From JBBQKQ01 sp043719155 (GTDB lineage Bacteria; Patescibacteriota; Minisyncoccia; Phycocordibacterales; UBA5272), in the NCBI GenBank assembly GCA_043719155.1, contig JAYSUJ010000020.1, positions 1 to 32,466 on the forward strand: a stretch of 32,466 nt of DNA, in the 5' to 3' direction. Shown one piece after another: positions 9,272-16,512 of this stretch; the stretch's first letter is position 1, and the number at the start of each line of letters is the position of its first letter. The notes beneath the pieces were generated by a model. It had not been told where the DNA came from, did not search any database, and saw only the letters and a program-made list of their open reading frames with translations. A program made the position numbers and the translations under genes.

Positions 9272-9307
9272 AAAAAAAATATACCTACTATTGATTGAGT
9301 AGGTATA
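9272..9307 (-). terminator. Rho-independent terminator after the S41 protease gene
   Basis: On the minus strand a 10-bp stem, TATACCTACT / AGTAGGTATA, with an 8-nt loop is followed by eight U residues (A-run at 9272-9279 on the plus strand). It ends the exporter/protease transcript before rplI. Confidence 0.8.
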
Positions 9308-9338
9308 CTTTTGTGAATTTGTCTTTACTTTATTCAGC

Positions 9339-10706
9339 CTATTTTGCCACTTCTACTCTGACCCCAGTCGTGGTTGCAGTTGTTGTACTTACTGAAACTG
9401 TAGGCACAGGAGCTTTTTTGTCAAAGTCATACTGTTTTTTATCAAGTGCCGAGTAGCCAGTATAAGCAGACCAGTCTTGTAGGACTTTTAGTCCGGCTTC
9501 TAGTTGGCTGTCTATCTTACCTTTAACCTTAAGATCTTTCATAGTTACCACTACGTCTGGGGCTACACCATGGTCTGAGATAGAGTGACCAAGCGGGGTT
9601 AACCATTTTGCTACAGTAATTTTAACAGACGTACCATTTGGAAGCTCTATAAACTCTTGTACTGACCCTTTGCCAAAAGTTTGTTCGCCTATAATTTTAG
9701 CTCTGCCATAGTCTTGAAATACACCAGCAAAGATTTCACTTGCCGAAGCTGAGCCTTTATTAACTAAAATAACAATTTTTACATCAACTGGAACAGCATT
9801 GAAACCTTTAGAGTTGTGAACATTTTTTTGTCCGGTTCGAGTAAAGTCTTCAGAAACTATTATCTTGTCACTTGGAAAAAAGAAAGATGACATAAGTACT
9901 GCAGCCTCCAAGTACCCTCCAGGATTATTACGCAAATCTATAACTAAATTTTTCTTTTTAGATTTTGCAAACTCTTGCAAAGCCTCTTGAAACTTTTGTG
10001 CAGAAGTTTCAGTAAATGAGGCAATAGAGATTACAAAAGTGTCTTTAATTGTTTGGGTCTCCACTACTGGCACATCAATCGTGTCACGAATAATGGTAAT
10101 GTCTCTGGTTTTACCTTCTGACTTTCTAAAAATATTTATAGTTACCGGCGTACCTTTTTCACCACGAATCAAACCTACTGCTACATCTGTCGCCATTCCC
10201 TCGGTACTGGTTCCATTGATTTTCAAAATTTTATCATCTGGTTTCATTCCTGCCTTTTCAGCCGGAGACTTTTTAAGTGGCGAGATAACTGTAAGAACAT
10301 TGTCTTTTATGCCCACCTCCATTCCTACTCCAGAAAAAGTACCTGATACCACAGATTTAAAAGCCTTAGCTTGTACAGGTGGAAAGAAAACAGTATACGG
10401 ATCTCCATAACTTTCTACCAAACCTTTTATAGAGCCGTAGGCTTTGGTATCTTCTTTTATATCACCAGCTTTAATGTATTTTTCGTCTAAAATTTTCTTT
10501 ACGTCTTCATAAAGTTTCATTTCTGGGCTAACTTCTATTTTTACAGTACCCATAGAATAGTTCACACCCTGAGCAGCTACAGAGTTTACCGGAAATAAAT
10601 ATCTACCACTACAAATACCTGAAAAAAATACCAATCCGAGTAAAACCATTTTTACTCCCCACACCTCTCCGAGACCTTTAATTTTGTGATGTAAATTGTT
10701 ATGCAT
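9339..10706 (-). CDS. S41 family carboxy-terminal processing protease (CtpA-like)
   Basis: A 455-residue protease exported and anchored or secreted by an N-terminal hydrophobic segment (about 15-35, VKMVLLGLVFFSGICSG). It has a PDZ domain (about 105-195, FSGVGMEVG, SPAEKAGMKPDDKILKING) and the S41 catalytic domain with the nucleophile Ser in GSASASEI and the general-base Lys in FGKGSVQ. A Ser/Thr-rich tail follows. It probably trims or degrades envelope proteins. I chose the ATG at 10706 rather than the TTG at 10733; a TATACT -10-like box about 10 nt before this ATG suggests a very short leader. It is downstream of the ABC permease gene by 46 nt. Confidence 0.9.
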   Translation of the reverse strand: MHNNLHHKIKGLGEVWGVKMVLLGLVFFSGICSGRYLFPVNSVAAQGVNYSMGTVKIEVSPEMKLYEDVKKILDEKYIKAGDIKEDTKAYGSIKGLVESYGDPYTVFFPPVQAKAFKSVVSGTFSGVGMEVGIKDNVLTVISPLKKSPAEKAGMKPDDKILKINGTSTEGMATDVAVGLIRGEKGTPVTINIFRKSEGKTRDITIIRDTIDVPVVETQTIKDTFVISIASFTETSAQKFQEALQEFAKSKKKNLVIDLRNNPGGYLEAAVLMSSFFFPSDKIIVSEDFTRTGQKNVHNSKGFNAVPVDVKIVILVNKGSASASEIFAGVFQDYGRAKIIGEQTFGKGSVQEFIELPNGTSVKITVAKWLTPLGHSISDHGVAPDVVVTMKDLKVKGKIDSQLEAGLKVLQDWSAYTGYSALDKKQYDFDKKAPVPTVSVSTTTATTTGVRVEVAK

Positions 10707-10752
10707 ATGTATTCCAGTATACAATAAAAACAAAAAATATCTACCTAGTTTT

Positions 10753-11967
10753 TTACTCGTACCTCAAGGCATCTATAGGGTTTAACTGAGCTGCTTTTTT
10801 AGCCGGATAATACCCAAAGACTAGCCCGATAAATACACTTACGCCAAAAGATAATGTCACTGAAAACAACGAAACACTAGTGGTTATAACTCCTGAGTAA
10901 GTTATAAGCGCCGAAACAAAATAGCCCAACATAATACCGATAACTCCCCCTAAAACAGTGACGATGATAGCTTCGAACAAAAATTGTTTTTGTATATCTT
11001 TTTTCTGGGCACCTATAGCTTTGCGCAAACCAATTTCTCTAGTTCTCTCTCTGACGGTAGTAAGCATCATGTTCATAATACCAATGCCACCTACCACCAA
11101 AGAAATACCAGCTACACTCCCCAAGAGAATAGTAAATACGGAAGTAATGGATGTAACAGTAGAGAGCAAGTCGGCTTGGTTGAAAATCCTAAAACCTGGG
11201 AATTCTTTGTTTTGAATATTGTGTTTATTAATTAAGAAACTAGTTATATCAGCTTGCAACTGAGTCATGTCAGCCGCTTTTTCTGTGGTCACAGCAATGT
11301 TGCCAACAGTTGTGCCACCAGTTAAATATTGCATAGCTGTGGACACGGGTATAAAAATATTTTCATCAGGACTAGAAAAGCCTGAACCACCTTTAGCCAC
11401 TGCCACACCGATAACAGTGTAGGTGTTGGATTTTATTTTTACAGATTTCCCTATTGCCTCCTCGTCTCCAAACAAATTGATTTTAGCTAGAGAACCTAAC
11501 ACAACCACTTTAGAAAAACTGCGCACTTGTTGTTCACTTATAAAAGACCCAATCTCAATCTTTACATTGGAAATTTCTGAGTAGCTCGGAGTAACACCAA
11601 GAATAGTTGAGTTAGAATTTTTATTTCCAGAAACCACTTGAGCTCTTGTTTGAACTGTTGGGGCAACATCCTTTACCATCTCTAATTTAGCTTTCATTTC
11701 GTTCGCATCTTCTAAGGTAAGCTTTATGTCACTACTACCATTGTCGACTGTGCCAGGAGGGCCACCACCACCTGGGCGAATAGTCAGCATATTGGATCCA
11801 AGTGAGTTTATGGAAGTGGAGATTGAGTCCTGCGCCCCTTGGCCAATAGCAAGCATTATAATAACCGAGGCGATACCAATGACTATCCCTAATACGGTCA
11901 AACCTGTACGGGTTTTGTTACTTAAAAGTGAGGCTTTTGTTTCTTGCAGTAGGTCTGTGATTTTCAT
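10753..11967 (-). CDS. ABC transporter permease, MacB/YknZ (FtsX-like) type
   Basis: A 404-residue protein with the topology of MacB/YknZ permeases: one N-terminal membrane helix (about 21-42, RTGLTVLGIVIGIASVIIML), a large outside domain (about 50-275) and three C-terminal helices (about 280-305, 330-355, 368-390) around the conserved TVRERTREIGLRKAIGA motif. It probably works with the ATPase at 12579-13274 and the adaptor at 13862-15505 as a mechanotransmission-type exporter of peptides or drugs. It starts 9 nt after the RelE-like toxin gene, so it may be transcribed from the toxin-antitoxin promoter. Confidence 0.9.
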   Translation of the reverse strand: MKITDLLQETKASLLSNKTRTGLTVLGIVIGIASVIIMLAIGQGAQDSISTSINSLGSNMLTIRPGGGGPPGTVDNGSSDIKLTLEDANEMKAKLEMVKDVAPTVQTRAQVVSGNKNSNSTILGVTPSYSEISNVKIEIGSFISEQQVRSFSKVVVLGSLAKINLFGDEEAIGKSVKIKSNTYTVIGVAVAKGGSGFSSPDENIFIPVSTAMQYLTGGTTVGNIAVTTEKAADMTQLQADITSFLINKHNIQNKEFPGFRIFNQADLLSTVTSITSVFTILLGSVAGISLVVGGIGIMNMMLTTVRERTREIGLRKAIGAQKKDIQKQFLFEAIIVTVLGGVIGIMLGYFVSALITYSGVITTSVSLFSVTLSFGVSVFIGLVFGYYPAKKAAQLNPIDALRYE

Positions 11968-11976
11968 ATTTCTTAA

Positions 11977-12234
11977 TTAATTATACAACTGAGCATGTGT
12001 CCCTATTTCCATAAAGATAACACACTCATCCTCTACTAAATACAAAGCCCTGAAGTCTCCAGTTATGTTAATACTGAGCAGTGGAATCTTATCTCCTTTT
12101 AACTTGTGATTGTTTAACATAGGATTAGAGACGTCATTTTCAAACATTTGCAATCTTTCTTCAAACCTTTCCTTAATATTTTTAGGTAGTTTTTTATACA
12201 TTTTTTCAAAAGATTTGGCAAAAATTATTTTCAT
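11977..12234 (-). CDS. RelE/ParE-superfamily toxin
   Basis: An 85-residue protein of the RelE/YafQ-like mRNA interferase fold: two N-terminal helices (FAKSFEKMYKKLPKNIKERFEERLQMFE), then the strand pattern HKLKGDKIPLLSINITGDFRALYLVEDECVIFMEIGTH. It would cleave mRNA on the ribosome when free from the antitoxin. Pairing with the upstream gene (3 nt between stop and start) supports the type II module assignment. The usual C-terminal catalytic region is short, ending HAQLYN. Confidence 0.82.
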   Translation of the reverse strand: MKIIFAKSFEKMYKKLPKNIKERFEERLQMFENDVSNPMLNNHKLKGDKIPLLSINITGDFRALYLVEDECVIFMEIGTHAQLYN

Positions 12235-12237
12235 GCA

Positions 12238-12522
12238 CTAAAGATTCTTTAAATAACTTATTGCACTTTTTGCATTTGAAAATTTTGGAGACACATTTTT
12301 ATTTGCACGAAAATCTTTAGCAGTTTTAACATAAGCGTTTTTCAACCTTTCTGTAACAACCTCATCTTCGTCAAGAGAAAAGTCAAGTTTTTTAACTCTG
12401 CGGAGCTGCATAAGGTATGCAGACAAAATAGAAGAAAGTGACATACCCAAGTCATCCGCAATTTTACTTACCTCTTTTTTTACTGCACTATTTACTTTAA
12501 AATTTATTACGGCTGTTTTCAT
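12238..12522 (-). CDS. RelB/DinJ-type antitoxin
   Basis: A 94-residue antitoxin with an N-terminal ribbon-helix-helix DNA-binding region (MKTAVINFKVNSAVKKEVSK, IADDLGMSLSSILSAYLMQL) and a charged C-terminal part that should wrap the toxin. I use the ATG at 12522, where the RHH strand begins, rather than the TTG at 12537. It lies directly upstream of the RelE-like gene, with a palindromic operator before it. Predicted to repress its own promoter alone or with the toxin. Confidence 0.82.
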   Translation of the reverse strand: MKTAVINFKVNSAVKKEVSKIADDLGMSLSSILSAYLMQLRRVKKLDFSLDEDEVVTERLKNAYVKTAKDFRANKNVSPKFSNAKSAISYLKNL

Positions 12523-12550
12523 ATATTTTGTTTGCAATTTTTAATTATAT

Positions 12551-12582
12551 ACAAAGTATATACTTTGTATATACTTTGTCAA
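12551..12582 (-). promoter_or_regulatory. Toxin-antitoxin promoter and palindromic operator
   Basis: ACAAAGTATATACTTTGT (12551-12568) is a perfect 18-bp palindrome, followed by a third half-site TATACTTTGT (12570-12579). On the minus strand TTGACA (12577-12582) and TATACT (12555-12560) with 16-nt spacing form a promoter overlapped by these half-sites. This is the arrangement expected for autorepression by a ribbon-helix-helix antitoxin. The -35 box overlaps the stop codon of the ABC ATPase gene. Confidence 0.8.
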
Positions 12583-13274
12583 GAGTTAATCTTATAATCC
12601 TCGCTTTCTACCAAACCGTCACGAATGTAGATAGTGCGGTCCGCATATTTTGCCACATCATGCTCATGGGTAATTAAAATTATAGTTCTACCTTCTTTTT
12701 TATTTAAGTCTTGGAAAGTTTTCAGCACAACATCTGAAGTTTTGGAGTCTAGGTTTCCAGTTGGCTCGTCAGCTAAAATAATGCTGGGGTCATTGACTAA
12801 AGCTCTGGCAATGGCCACACGCTGTATCTGCCCACCGGAAAGCTGATTGGACATGTTCTCCCATTTATCTTCCGGAAAACCCGAACTTCTTAAGGCTTTC
12901 TTGGCCTTTTCATCTCTTTCAGTTTCTGATAAATGCACGGTTCTATAGATAAGAGGTAGAGCTACATTTCTCAGTACTGTAGTACGTGGAAGTAAGTTAA
13001 AAGACTGAAATACGAAACCTATCTTGTCAGCTCGGATATGACTTTGAGTGTCGTCATTTATTTCAGAAACATCTCTATCTTCTAAAAAATATTTACCAGT
13101 TGAGGGTTTGTCTAACAAACCTAAAATATTCATAATAGTAGACTTTCCACTACCACTGTGCCCCATAATAGCGACAAACTCACCTTTTTTTATTTCCAGA
13201 TTTATACCATGCAAAACCTCTAAAACAACGTCGCCCATTACATATTCTTTTTTTATATTTGTAAGTTTGATCAT
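12579..13274 (-). CDS. ABC transporter ATPase, MacB/LolD/YknY type
   Basis: A 231-residue nucleotide-binding protein: Walker A GHSGSGKST at 38-46, Q-loop FVFQSFNLLP, signature LSGGQIQRVAIARAL, Walker B IILADEPTGNLD and H-loop ITHEHD. The sequence and length match the ATPases that energise MacB/FtsX-like permeases. Its permease is three genes downstream, separated by the toxin-antitoxin pair. Its start overlaps the stop of the upstream PQ-loop-like gene by 4 bp, so these two are translationally coupled. Confidence 0.93.
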   Translation of the reverse strand: MIKLTNIKKEYVMGDVVLEVLHGINLEIKKGEFVAIMGHSGSGKSTIMNILGLLDKPSTGKYFLEDRDVSEINDDTQSHIRADKIGFVFQSFNLLPRTTVLRNVALPLIYRTVHLSETERDEKAKKALRSSGFPEDKWENMSNQLSGGQIQRVAIARALVNDPSIILADEPTGNLDSKTSDVVLKTFQDLNKKEGRTIILITHEHDVAKYADRTIYIRDGLVESEDYKINS

Positions 13275-13855
13275 AAATATTTTTTTCTAAAATACGAAAT
13301 GGAAAACATAGCAAAATTGCAAACCAACATTAAAACTAAATATAAACTTGTTAATAAAGAAAATTCTGTATTTGCAAACAAAGTGAATAGGGTTGAAACT
13401 GATATCAATAACCAGAACGTAGGAGTTTCTGTACTTGGTTCTTGCCAAGTTTTTCTAAAGCTTGGAAAATATCCAGCAGTGTCTATTAACGAAACCATGA
13501 CTACTGCTAAAAGTGGGTTTTGCATTTGCCACCAGACAACAACTGCTGAAAGCGCCAAAAACAAGGTTACAGTATCTATTTTAGTTATATTCTTAGTACC
13601 GTATTTAAGTGAAAGTAGTATAATTATCGAAACCATAAATGCACCAGACAATAGACCCAAACCAGAATACATACTCCCGCCGTAAAAAACCCCCATCGCA
13701 GCTGTACCCTGGGTTATAAACCAAATTATCCAAGTGTAGATATGGGGCTTGGTTTTTTTAGTTAAGATATCTCTGATATATGGATAATAACTGACTAGCA
13801 TTAAAACTACTGCAGCTACTATCATTAAGAATCTAAACTCTAAAAAGTTACCCAT
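13271..13855 (-). CDS. Multi-spanning membrane protein with two PQ-loop-like repeats
   Basis: A 194-residue membrane protein with about six or seven helices. Two similar segments, YYPYIRDILTKKTKPHIYTW (about 23-42) and YFPSFRKTWQEPSTETPTFW (near 129-148), look like PQ-loop/SemiSWEET-type repeats (Pro followed by Arg, then a Pro/Thr turn and Trp). PQ-loop proteins move small solutes or act as receptors. Its place between the adaptor gene (6 nt away) and the ATPase gene (4-bp overlap) implies coexpression with the exporter, but a direct role is not known. Confidence 0.65.
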   Translation of the reverse strand: MGNFLEFRFLMIVAAVVLMLVSYYPYIRDILTKKTKPHIYTWIIWFITQGTAAMGVFYGGSMYSGLGLLSGAFMVSIIILLSLKYGTKNITKIDTVTLFLALSAVVVWWQMQNPLLAVVMVSLIDTAGYFPSFRKTWQEPSTETPTFWLLISVSTLFTLFANTEFSLLTSLYLVLMLVCNFAMFSISYFRKKYL

Positions 13856-13861
13856 ATATAT

Positions 13862-15505
13862 CTACCTTCTACCACCACCTGCCCCACCCCCACCAAATAA
13901 ACTAAAACTTGCCGCCGGTTTTTTGGCTGCTGCACCTGCATTTACCGTTTTACTAACAACCCTGTCACCTTCTAGTAAACCTTCTAATATTTCTGTGTCT
14001 ACGTCATTATTTATTCCCACCACTATGTAGGTTTTCAAACCTGCATCCACACTTGCTGCACCTCTGCTTTTCCCAGACGATTTTTTACTACTAGTCGCTA
14101 AAATTTCATTAGAAGTCGCCATGCTTTTCATTACATATCTCTTCATCACTCCGTCAACTTTTTCTTCTTTAATAGTTCCATTGGCAATGGTCAGAACATT
14201 CTTCTTTTCAGAAGCAATAATATTTGCAGTTACGCTCATGCCGCTTCGTATCCTTTCGTCTTTAGAGTCAATCGAAATTTTAACTCCAAAAGAAACCACG
14301 TTGGACGTTGCTACACCTACTGTGTCCATCTGATAAACAGTACCTTTAAAAGTTTCCCCAGGAATTGCATCAAAACTCACCTTTACCTCTTGGCCAATTT
14401 TTACATTGGTCACATCAACCTCGTTCAAAGCGATTTTCGCCAGTTTTCCTGTGGTGATGATAGTCGCTATGCCTTGCTGACTATTAGTCTGTTGACCAAC
14501 AATCGCAGAAACATTGCCAATTTGCCCATCAAATGGCGCCCTTATAATTGTGTTTTCATAATTCAAATTGGCCGAGTCCAGCTGCGATTTTGAAACTAAA
14601 ATATCTTCACTCCTTGCGCCTACAATTTTTTGTTGCAAAGATAAATTGGCAGTAACCACACTGGTAGAAGCACTTAAAAGTGCAGAGTCTTTAGCTTGCA
14701 AAGCATTATTGTATAAGTTTAAATTTGAGGAGTAAGATGTAGAGGTCTTATTGGGTAAAGTTATTTTCCAGTCACCATTGTTATAATTTTTAGTAAAATC
14801 AAAACTTAAATATAGTCCGCAACTCCCTAGTACTTGCGGGACAGAGGAAAGATTAACTGAGAAACTGTTTCCCTTTGAGTCGCTTACACTCGCAATGTCG
14901 TTGCTTTGCATTACTACCCTATATTCTATTTCGTCATTACACACATAAGATCCGGTAACTGTTGGGCTGGCGGCAATAATACGCGAATCATATTGTGGCA
15001 GAGCCGCCACTCCAGAGTTCAAAAGAGTTCGTTTGGCATTTAAAATATTTAAGTCTTGAGTTTTCACAGCTAAATCATAGCTGTTTTGAGCGTTAGCCAA
15101 GTTTTGGCGTAAAATCTGCATTTCAATATCCGTACTTCCATTTACCACTTTGTCATAGTTGGCACGAGCTTGGGAGACTTGTATCGCTTGGGCCCTGCTA
15201 TCTAGCCTAGCTATTATCTGTCCTTGTTTTACATAGTCACCAGGTTTTACATTTACACTAGTCACCTTGCCCCCACTTTGCAATTGTTGTATAGACAACT
15301 CAGACTGAGAAACTACCGAGCCAGACCCTTCGACAGTTTTTTGTAAATCTTGCCTGTTTACCTTTACATATTCATAAGTCGTCACAGCTTGATTGTAATA
15401 ATATTTGTAATAAACACCACCTGCCACTATTATAATTGCCAATAAAATATAAATACTTTTTTTAGTGCGAACGATTTTAGCTAAATAGATTTTCAGAGTT
15501 TGCAT
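13862..15505 (-). CDS. HlyD/MacA-like membrane fusion (adaptor) protein
   Basis: A 547-residue adaptor with an N-terminal membrane anchor (about 16-35), a split lipoyl-like domain (GGKVTSVNVKPGDYVKQGQIIARLD, about 78-102, and IIRAPFDGQIGNVSAIVGQ, about 317-335), a helical hairpin between them, a beta-barrel domain (about 340-430) and a Gly-rich tail. Between the hairpin arms, about residues 165-265, there is an extra beta-rich segment with two cysteines that is not usual in the family. Together with the ATPase and permease it makes a YknXYZ/MacAB-like exporter. The substrate is unknown. It starts 41 nt after the small secreted protein gene. Confidence 0.87.
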   Translation of the reverse strand: MQTLKIYLAKIVRTKKSIYILLAIIIVAGGVYYKYYYNQAVTTYEYVKVNRQDLQKTVEGSGSVVSQSELSIQQLQSGGKVTSVNVKPGDYVKQGQIIARLDSRAQAIQVSQARANYDKVVNGSTDIEMQILRQNLANAQNSYDLAVKTQDLNILNAKRTLLNSGVAALPQYDSRIIAASPTVTGSYVCNDEIEYRVVMQSNDIASVSDSKGNSFSVNLSSVPQVLGSCGLYLSFDFTKNYNNGDWKITLPNKTSTSYSSNLNLYNNALQAKDSALLSASTSVVTANLSLQQKIVGARSEDILVSKSQLDSANLNYENTIIRAPFDGQIGNVSAIVGQQTNSQQGIATIITTGKLAKIALNEVDVTNVKIGQEVKVSFDAIPGETFKGTVYQMDTVGVATSNVVSFGVKISIDSKDERIRSGMSVTANIIASEKKNVLTIANGTIKEEKVDGVMKRYVMKSMATSNEILATSSKKSSGKSRGAASVDAGLKTYIVVGINNDVDTEILEGLLEGDRVVSKTVNAGAAAKKPAASFSLFGGGGAGGGRR

Positions 15506-15546
15506 AGTTATGTCTTAGTATACTACGCATTTAAAATAACTTTGTT

Positions 15547-15930
15547 TTAAAACCAGTTTTTGACAAACTTCCAAACCACTCTGAAAATATTTCCATTTGT
15601 ATCTTCCCCATCATCTACAATTTCGTTTACAATTTCGGTTGTACTCGCCTCCATTTTTTGTTTTTCAAGCTCGGCTTGGTCTTTTTTTATTCTCTCTCGC
15701 ATTTGGTCTATTTCGTATTGGTCATAAGCGTCTTCCATAGATGTGTTCACTACTCCCCATTTTATTTGACTACTTTTAAGATACTTCTTTTGTAACATTA
15801 TTTTTTGCAGCTCAATTATTTTAGCTTTTGGCAAGCTTTCCAAAGTACCATGAGCATAGGTAAAGCTAGTTATTGAAATTAGAATTACCAGCAAACCAAC
15901 CATCTTTTTGTCTAACTTTTTATTTAACAT
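15547..15930 (-). CDS. Small secreted or membrane-associated protein, hypothetical
   Basis: A 127-residue protein with a signal peptide (basic MLNKKLDKK, then hydrophobic MVGLLVILISITSF, possible cut after TYA at about 26). The mature part has a Lys/Glu-rich helical, possibly coiled-coil segment (about 72-95, MRERIKKDQAELEKQKMEA), an acidic stretch and an amphipathic C-terminus (RVVWKFVKNWF). No family is recognised. It is the first gene of the minus-strand exporter cluster, so it may be part of that envelope system. Confidence 0.6.
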   Translation of the reverse strand: MLNKKLDKKMVGLLVILISITSFTYAHGTLESLPKAKIIELQKIMLQKKYLKSSQIKWGVVNTSMEDAYDQYEIDQMRERIKKDQAELEKQKMEASTTEIVNEIVDDGEDTNGNIFRVVWKFVKNWF

Positions 15931-15982
15931 ACTTTTTTCTTCTTTCTCAATTTATTTTAGCATATTTTCTAAGACTTTATGT

Positions 15983-16012
15983 TTGACTTATTTGACTTGC
16001 TTATGTTATTAT
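15983..16012 (+). promoter_or_regulatory. Promoter of the small helix-turn-helix gene
   Basis: TTGACT (15983-15988) and TATTAT (16007-16012) with 18-nt spacing. A second TTGACT lies at 15992-15997. The start codon of the small gene is 30 nt downstream. Confidence 0.65.
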
Positions 16013-16042
16013 AAGTCACGCCTTAACCAAGGGAGCACGCTC

Positions 16043-16234
16043 ATGAGTAAAAGCTCGCAAGAAATTGCCGAGTTCACGTCGGCTGTCATTAAAACAATTA
16101 ACGAAGGCAAGCAGCTTGAACTGGCTAAACACTGTGGAGTGTCGGCCAAAACTATTGAGAGATGGACCTCCGGTCTTGTTGCACCACACCCAATGATCCA
16201 GAAAGAAGTACTTGAGTGGGTCAAAGCAAACTAA
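16043..16234 (+). CDS. Small helix-turn-helix protein
   Basis: A 63-residue protein with a helix-turn-helix (LAKHCGVSAKTIERWTSG, about 27-44), probably a small DNA-binding regulator. The ATG at 16043 is preferred over an upstream ATG at 15908 because GGGAG lies 8-12 nt before it and a good promoter sits between the two. The gene forms a complete monocistronic unit with promoter and terminator. It is clearly more G+C-rich than its surroundings, as is the small gene at 8-214. It stands just upstream of the tRNA-Gln and the defence island, but no link to them can be shown. Confidence 0.72.
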   Translation: MSKSSQEIAEFTSAVIKTINEGKQLELAKHCGVSAKTIERWTSGLVAPHPMIQKEVLEWVKAN

Positions 16235-16256
16235 AACCAGAAACTTAAATCAATCC

Positions 16257-16289
16257 GAACTGCCACATCAAAGTGGCAGTTCTTTTTTT
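16257..16289 (+). terminator. Rho-independent terminator of the small helix-turn-helix gene
   Basis: GAACTGCCAC / GTGGCAGTTC, a 10-bp perfect stem with a 6-nt loop (ATCAAA), runs into TTTTTTT at 16283-16289. Confidence 0.88.
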
Positions 16290-16323
16290 AGATCTGCTCT
16301 TATTTTTTGTAAAACATTTGTGA

Positions 16324-16329
16324 TATAAT
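16324..16329 (+). promoter_or_regulatory. Probable -10 box for tRNA-Gln
   Basis: TATAAT ends 9 nt before the first base of the tRNA. No clear -35 box. Confidence 0.5.
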
Positions 16330-16338
16330 TGCTAGCAT

Positions 16339-16412
16339 TGCCAGATCGTCTAATGGTAGGACACAGGATTCTGATCCCTGTAATTTTGGTTCGATTCCAA
16401 GTCTGGCAGCCA
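16339..16412 (+). tRNA. tRNA-Gln (anticodon CTG), CCA encoded
   Basis: A full cloverleaf is visible: acceptor TGCCAGA / TCTGGCA (7 of 7 pairs, with the U1-A72 pair usual for tRNA-Gln), a D arm, anticodon arm CAGGA-TTCTGAT-CCCTG with CTG in the loop, a 4-nt variable loop, T arm TTTGG-TTCGATT-CCAAG, discriminator G and CCA in the DNA. The last anticodon-stem pair is an A-C mismatch. CTG reads CAG codons; a TTG-anticodon tRNA-Gln would be needed elsewhere for CAA. It lies at the edge of the defence island, a common integration position. Confidence 0.95.
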
Positions 16413-16443
16413 ACTCGTGCTAGCACGAGTCCCTTATGGGACT
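16413..16443. repeat. Palindrome and second hairpin directly after tRNA-Gln
   Basis: ACTCGTGCTAGCACGAGT (16413-16430) is a perfect 18-bp palindrome beginning at the base after CCA. It overlaps a second inverted repeat, AGTCCC-TTAT-GGGACT (16428-16443). No U-tract follows, so it is not a standard terminator. It may be an RNA processing structure, or a mark of an integration site at the tRNA 3' end. Confidence 0.6.
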
Positions 16444-16465
16444 TGAGCGATAGAACTGGATAAGC

Positions 16466-16500
16466 AAAAACCAAAAGCACTAATTATATTCATGGTTTTT
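16466..16500. terminator. Weak possible bidirectional terminator between gajB and tRNA-Gln
   Basis: AAAAACCA (16466-16473) and TGGTTTTT (16493-16500) form an 8-bp stem with a 19-nt loop and T-rich 3' arms on both strands. The long loop makes it a weak call. Confidence 0.3.
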
Positions 16501-16512
16501 CTTATTTGAAAA

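Noticed and set aside
10039..10410. 123-codon plus-strand frame inside the S41 protease gene
   Set aside because: A shadow of the protease gene on the opposite strand; no recognisable domain or start signal.
15908..16234. 108-codon frame starting at 15908
   Set aside because: The first 45 codons overlap the promoter and the divergent gene's start; the ATG at 16043 has a ribosome-binding site and begins the recognisable protein.
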